Positions 60,851-64,000 of a stretch of 64,000 nucleotides of DNA are shown one piece after another. This stretch comes from JBDSZL01 sp039925145 (lineage in GTDB: Bacteria; Acidobacteriota; Vicinamibacteria; Vicinamibacterales; SCN-69-37). The notes under the pieces were generated by a model, which ran no database searches, was not told the DNA's origin, and saw only the letters and a list, made by a program, of their open reading frames with translations. The first letter of the stretch is position 1. The number at the start of each line of letters is the position of its first letter. A program made the position numbers and the translations under genes. The DNA lies in assembly GCA_039925145.1 (NCBI GenBank), contig JBDSZL010000087.1:58536-122535 (forward strand), read 5' to 3'.

Positions 60851-62199
60851 CGCGACAGACCCTGGCCGCGCGAATCGCCCAGCGACGCGCGTCCGAGCAC
60901 TGGCTCGTTCACGAAGACGACACGGCCTCCGACGATCGTTGCCGCCACGGCGCCTTTGAGCGTCCACCCATCGAATGGGGTGTTCTTCCCCTTGGAATGA
61001 AACGCGGCGGCCGAGACGGTGACCGGCGCATCGAGCGCCAGAATCGTGATGTCGGCCGGACCGCCCTCCACAAGCGTGCCGCCCGGCAGGTTCAGGACCC
61101 GGGCCGGGCCCGTGGACAAGAGTTCCACGAGCCGGTTCAGGCTGATCAGCCCTGGGTGGACCAGGCGGTCCAGGCAGAGCGATACGGCCGTTTCGAGCCC
61201 GACGATTCCGAACGGCGCACGGTCGAACTCGAGGGACTTCTCGTCCAGGTGGTGTGGTGCGTGGTCTGTGGCGATGGCATCAATCGACCCGTCGCGCAGG
61301 CCTTCGATCATGGCGTCGCGATCGGCCGCTTCCCGCAGCGGCGGGTTCATCTTGAAGTTCGTGTCGTAGCCGCCGTGCTCGGCCACCGCCGTATCGGTCA
61401 GCAGGAAGTGGTGCGGCGTCACCTCGGTGGTGACCGCGACGCCGCGTTCCTTGCCGGCCCGTACCGCCCGCAGTGATTGCCGTGCGCTCATGTGCGCAAT
61501 GTGGACGTGTCCACCCGTGAGTTCGGCGATGGAGACATCGCGCTCGACCATGATCGACTCGGCCGCTCCGGGAATCCCGCGCAGGCCGAGCATCGCGGCC
61601 GTCGCGCCCTCGTGCATCACACCGTCGGTCTTGAGCGACGGATCTTCGCAGTGGTCGATGACCGGCATCTTGAACATCGAGGCGTACTCGAGCGCACGGC
61701 GCATCAACAGCGCCGTCTGTACGGGCCGGCCATCATCTGAAATCGCCACGCAGCCGGCCGCGTGCAGGTCGCCGATCTCGGTGAGCTGCTCGCCTCGCGA
61801 TCCAATCGACACGGCGCCAATCGGGTATACGCGGGCCAGCGCGGCATCGGCGGCCTTCTTGACGATGAACTGTGTGACCGACGCCTGATCGTTGAGAGGG
61901 TCGGTGTTCGGCATGCACGCCACGGCGGTGAAGCCGCCGGCCACTGCAGCGGCGGTCCCCGTCGCGATCGTCTCCTTGTGCTCCTGTCCCGGCTCGCGCA
62001 GGTGGACGTGGATGTCGATGAGGCCCGGCACGACGACGAAGGATGGCGGGAGCTCGACGACCGTGGCGTCTTCGACCGGCAGATCCTTCCCGATCTTGAG
62101 GACACGCCCCCCTCCGATCAGCAGGTCGAATTCCCCGTTGCGACTGGCGGCCGGATCCACCAGATGCACGGCCTTCAGCAACAGACGCTCACTTCTCAC
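60847..62199 (-). CDS. pyrC: Dihydroorotase (class I)
   Basis: This 450-residue enzyme has the metal-binding DIHVHLREPGQEHKE, the bridging-lysine region and ACMPNTDPLND, VIDHCED, HIAHMSARQSL and IATDHAPH, which place it among class I (aspartate-transcarbamoylase-associated) dihydroorotases. It cyclises carbamoyl aspartate to dihydroorotate. GGGGAG lies 6 nt before the GTG at 62199, fixing the start; the open frame to 62256 lies inside pyrB. It overlaps pyrB by 11 bp and the PyrE-like gene by 4 bp. Operon membership and function are firm. Confidence 0.94.
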   Translation of the reverse strand: MRSERLLLKAVHLVDPAASRNGEFDLLIGGGRVLKIGKDLPVEDATVVELPPSFVVVPGLIDIHVHLREPGQEHKETIATGTAAAVAGGFTAVACMPNTDPLNDQASVTQFIVKKAADAALARVYPIGAVSIGSRGEQLTEIGDLHAAGCVAISDDGRPVQTALLMRRALEYASMFKMPVIDHCEDPSLKTDGVMHEGATAAMLGLRGIPGAAESIMVERDVSIAELTGGHVHIAHMSARQSLRAVRAGKERGVAVTTEVTPHHFLLTDTAVAEHGGYDTNFKMNPPLREAADRDAMIEGLRDGSIDAIATDHAPHHLDEKSLEFDRAPFGIVGLETAVSLCLDRLVHPGLISLNRLVELLSTGPARVLNLPGGTLVEGGPADITILALDAPVTVSAAAFHSKGKNTPFDGWTLKGAVAATIVGGRVVFVNEPVLGRASLGDSRGQGLSR

Positions 62200-63136
62200 T
62201 GCTCTCCCCTTCTCCTGCCAGCAGATACAGCACCGCCATCCGGACCGCGACGCCATTGGCGACCTGATCGAGGATCACCGACCAGCGTCCGTCTGCCACC
62301 TCGGAATCGATCTCCACGCCCCGGTTCATCGGACCGGGGTGCATGACAATCACGTCTGGCGCCGCGTGGCGGAGCCGCTCGGCCGTGAGACCGAAGAGCG
62401 CGAAATACTCACGCAGCGATGGCAGAAACAGCCCCTGCATCCGTTCGTGTTGCACGCGCAGCATCATCACGACATCGGCCCCGTCGATGGCTTCGTTCAT
62501 CTGACAGGTCGCGCGGACCCCGAGCTGATCGAGGCCGCACGGCATGAGCGTGGCGGGCCCGCAGGCCCGCACTTCGGCGCCCATCCGCGTGAGCAACAGG
62601 GCGTTGGACCGGAACACACGGCTGTGGACGAGGTCGCCCACGATAGCGACTTTGAGTCCGGCCAGCCGCCCTTTGCGTTCCTTCATCGTGAATGCATCGA
62701 GCAATGCCTGCGTCGGATGCTCGTGCATGCCGTCGCCTGCATTGATGATGCTCGCGTGGCAGATGCGCGCCAACTGATGCGCCGCGCCGGATGAGGCGTG
62801 GCGCACGACGATCATGTCGGGCGACATCGCCTCGAGATTGCGCGCCGTGTCGAGCAGCGTCTCGCCTTTCGAGACGCTGGAGCCCGCGACGGTCATGCCG
62901 AGCGTGTCGGCGCTCAGGCGCTTCTCCGCCAGCTCGAACGACATGCGCGTCCGCGTGCTCGGCTCGAAGAAGAGGTTGATGATCGTCCGGCCGCGCAGCG
63001 TCGGCACCTTCTTGATCGGCCGCGCGCCGACCTCCTTCATGGCTGAGGCGGTCTCGAGAATCAGATCGATCTCGTCCGGCTCGAGGCCGTCGATGCCAAG
63101 GAGGTGACGGCTGCGCAGGGCAGTGGCCGTGCTCAT
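62189..63136 (-). CDS. pyrB: Aspartate carbamoyltransferase catalytic subunit
   Basis: This 315-residue enzyme has the carbamoyl-phosphate motif FEPSTRTRMSFELAEKRL, then GSSVSKGETLLDTARNLEAM, HPTQALLDAF and MHPGPMNRGVEI at the end, all standard for PyrB. It makes carbamoyl aspartate, the first committed step of pyrimidine synthesis. No PyrI regulatory subunit is seen, and PyrC-PyrB pairing of this type often forms a dodecamer. The ATG at 63136 overlaps the pyrR stop by 4 bp. Control is probably through PyrR acting on the leader. Confidence 0.96.
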   Translation of the reverse strand: MSTATALRSRHLLGIDGLEPDEIDLILETASAMKEVGARPIKKVPTLRGRTIINLFFEPSTRTRMSFELAEKRLSADTLGMTVAGSSVSKGETLLDTARNLEAMSPDMIVVRHASSGAAHQLARICHASIINAGDGMHEHPTQALLDAFTMKERKGRLAGLKVAIVGDLVHSRVFRSNALLLTRMGAEVRACGPATLMPCGLDQLGVRATCQMNEAIDGADVVMMLRVQHERMQGLFLPSLREYFALFGLTAERLRHAAPDVIVMHPGPMNRGVEIDSEVADGRWSVILDQVANGVAVRMAVLYLLAGEGESSEK

Positions 63137-63663
63137 CCTTCCACCTCGACCTCGTCCCGGCCATCGATTTCGGCCAGCCGGACCTGCACGCTCTGGTGCC
63201 GCGCCGTCGGGATGTTGCGCCCCACATAGTCGGCTCGAATTGGCAGCTCACGGTGGCCGCGATCGACGAGCGCCACGAGCTGAATGGCCCGCGGCCGGCC
63301 AAAGTCGATCAGCGCGTCGAGGGCCGCCCGGATCGTGCGACCGGTGTAGAGCACATCGTCGACCAGTAGGATGAGACGGTCGTCGAGCGAAAACGGGATG
63401 TCGGTGCTCCGAATCACCGGCTGAGGGCCGACCGCGTGCCGCCTCAGGTCGTCGCGGTAGAGCGTGATGTCGAGCGCGCCGATCGGCACGTCGACCGACG
63501 TCAGCACTTTCAGTTCGCGCGCGATCCGAGTGGCAATCGGCACACCGCGCGCCCGGATGCCGATGAGCGCGAGGTCAGCGACGCCCCGGTTGCGTTCCAC
63601 GATTTCGTGGGCGATGCGTGTGATGCTGCGCGACACGCGGTCGCCATCCATCACGACAGGCAC
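63133..63663 (-). CDS. pyrR: Bifunctional pyr operon regulator / uracil phosphoribosyltransferase PyrR
   Basis: This 176-residue protein begins VVMDGDRVSRSITRIAHEIV and has the PRPP loop LILLVDDVLYTGRTIRAALD, GIRARGVPIATRIA and RAIQLVALVDRGHRELPIRAD, all typical of PyrR. PyrR binds a hexaloop RNA hairpin when UMP or UTP is high and has weak UPRTase activity. AGGAGG lies 5 nt before the GTG at 63663, which fixes the start. It heads pyrR-pyrB-pyrC-(pyrE-like) with 4- to 11-bp overlaps. A PyrR-binding hairpin is visible 130 bp upstream, so it likely regulates its own operon. Confidence 0.95.
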   Translation of the reverse strand: MPVVMDGDRVSRSITRIAHEIVERNRGVADLALIGIRARGVPIATRIARELKVLTSVDVPIGALDITLYRDDLRRHAVGPQPVIRSTDIPFSLDDRLILLVDDVLYTGRTIRAALDALIDFGRPRAIQLVALVDRGHRELPIRADYVGRNIPTARHQSVQVRLAEIDGRDEVEVEG

Positions 63664-63782
63664 GAGTACCTCCTGCCGGGGGGCACCAGCGGGCCCGACA
63701 CGTCCGAGATCGCGGCGCAGATGGACCGTCGGAACGGGACGGCGCAGAATCGAATGGCAGGGTCGAAATCAGGCAGGGGCAT
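63651..63782 (-). CDS. Short leader ORF overlapping the pyrR start
   Basis: On the minus strand an ATG at 63782 opens a 43-codon frame that stops with TGA at 63653-63651, 13 nt inside pyrR, in another frame. Its Shine-Dalgarno GAGG (63791-63788) lies 5 nt before the ATG and directly follows the PyrR hairpin. The peptide itself (MPLPDFDPAIRFCAV onward) resembles nothing I know. Translation of this ORF could open or couple the pyrR start, so PyrR bound to the hairpin would reduce both. An in-frame ATG at 63830 would lie upstream of the likely transcription start and is less probable. Confidence 0.4.
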   Translation of the reverse strand: MPLPDFDPAIRFCAVPFRRSICAAISDVSGPLVPPGRRYSCLS

Positions 63783-63794
63783 GTGCACCTCTTT

Positions 63795-63812
63795 GCGGCC
63801 TCTCCGGGCCGC
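63795..63812 (-). promoter_or_regulatory. PyrR-binding RNA hairpin in the pyr leader
   Basis: On the minus strand GCGGCC-CGGAGA-GGCCGC forms a perfect 6-bp GC stem closing a CGGAGA hexaloop. The loop fits the PyrR consensus CNGNGA exactly, and the flanks fit UC...GG as CC...GG, a compensated change. The Shine-Dalgarno of the leader ORF begins 3 nt after the stem. No downstream intrinsic terminator is seen, so control is probably translational, as in mycobacteria, rather than by attenuation. Confidence 0.7.
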
Positions 63813-63830
63813 GTTAAAGAGTGTCGACAT

Positions 63831-63836
63831 GGTATA
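63831..63836 (-). promoter_or_regulatory. Candidate -10 box (TATACC) of the pyr operon
   Basis: On the minus strand TATACC would give a transcript starting near 63824, so that the PyrR hairpin lies about 12 nt from the 5' end. No convincing -35 is seen; TAGACT further upstream is an alternative. Confidence 0.35.
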
Positions 63837-63866
63837 CCGCCGACAAGGGGGAGTCTAGCCGCCGCG

Positions 63867-64000
63867 CTATTTCGGGTGCTTAACGGTTTTGGGGTACGGC
63901 GCGCCAGCGGCGAGTAAGTACCTTCGCGAGTGAGATTCCGCTTGTACGACGCGGAGGCCACGCGTACCGTCTCTGGTGATGAGGGCGTTCCCGTCGTTGT
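63867..64000 (-). CDS. Partial CDS, C-terminus of unknown protein (5' end outside the window)
   Basis: A minus-strand frame is open from the window edge to a TAG at 63869-63867. Its 44 residues (NDGNALITRDGTRGLRVVQ, then AESHSRRYLLAAGAPYPK) read like a genuine C-terminus, with good codon use and an amphipathic end. It may be the end of a Gfo/Idh-type or other enzyme, but the piece is too short to assign. It precedes the pyr promoter in the same orientation by about 30 bp. Confidence 0.4.
   Translation of the reverse strand, partial: NDGNALITRDGTRGLRVVQAESHSRRYLLAAGAPYPKTVKHPK

Noticed and set aside
63651..63830. A 59-codon version of the pyr leader ORF starting at 63830
   Set aside because: The ATG follows the TATACC box without any gap, so the likely transcript start lies downstream of it; the ATG at 63782 has its own Shine-Dalgarno.

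Overview
This window is a gene-dense, high-GC (roughly two-thirds G+C by eye) bacterial chromosome segment with about 55 protein genes and no rRNA, tRNA, CRISPR array, insertion sequence or prophage that I could see. The gene content fits Acidobacteriota, most likely a Vicinamibacteria-type lineage. The pointers are a tandem pair of VWFA-domain secreted proteins of the kind typical of Acidobacteria, several M16 peptidases, GT87-type membrane proteins, an outer-membrane protein (diderm envelope), and a pyrimidine operon controlled by PyrR. The phylum is an inference from family distribution, not a computed placement.

Layout. 1-6244: envelope and polysaccharide genes (deacetylase fragment, GT4, YqeY, MurJ, rhomboid protease, GT-C-like membrane protein, cupin). 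6315-12726: fused 2-oxoacid dehydrogenase E1, TypA, and two tandem 377-residue GT87 paralogues. 12745-16386: a divergent EamA exporter and an F0-only ATP synthase cluster (atpZ, atpI-like, atpB, atpE, atpF) preceded by a near-perfect Rex-type operator. 16506-24650: paired VWFA proteins, a CobA-HemD fusion, a dinucleotide-binding reductase, two proteins of unknown function, an ABC-F ATPase and a DUF4149 protein. 24669-36349: M16 peptidase, NAD-type isocitrate dehydrogenase, PlsB-like acyltransferase, proline dehydrogenase, SDR, CCA-type nucleotidyltransferase, an outer-membrane protein, and an acyl-activating/ACP/acyltransferase fusion. 36509-48159: a second-type IF-1 beside a DEAD-box helicase, a YjbQ-like protein, GH15, an M16 active/inactive pair, transketolase, a BRCT/MerR-like/TPR protein and glucokinase.

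48213-53776 is a minus-strand block pyrE-truA-uppS-cdsA-dxr-rseP joining pyrimidine synthesis to isoprenoid, phospholipid and envelope-stress functions. It is separated from two plus-strand glycosyltransferases by 11 tandem copies of a 7-bp unit. 55768-63663 is a long minus-strand run headed by pyrR-pyrB-pyrC-(pyrE paralogue), followed by a TIGR02757 protein, a 5'-nucleotidase-like enzyme, a Gfo/Idh oxidoreductase and a DinB protein. Its leader carries a recognisable PyrR-binding hexaloop directly upstream of the Shine-Dalgarno sequence of a short ORF that overlaps the pyrR start, which suggests PyrR-dependent translational control.

A recurring feature is a TANNNT box 5 to 9 nt upstream of start codons, usually without a usable Shine-Dalgarno. 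This suggests that many genes here are transcribed as leaderless mRNAs. Most intergenic gaps are short; none exceeds 300 bases without a gene.
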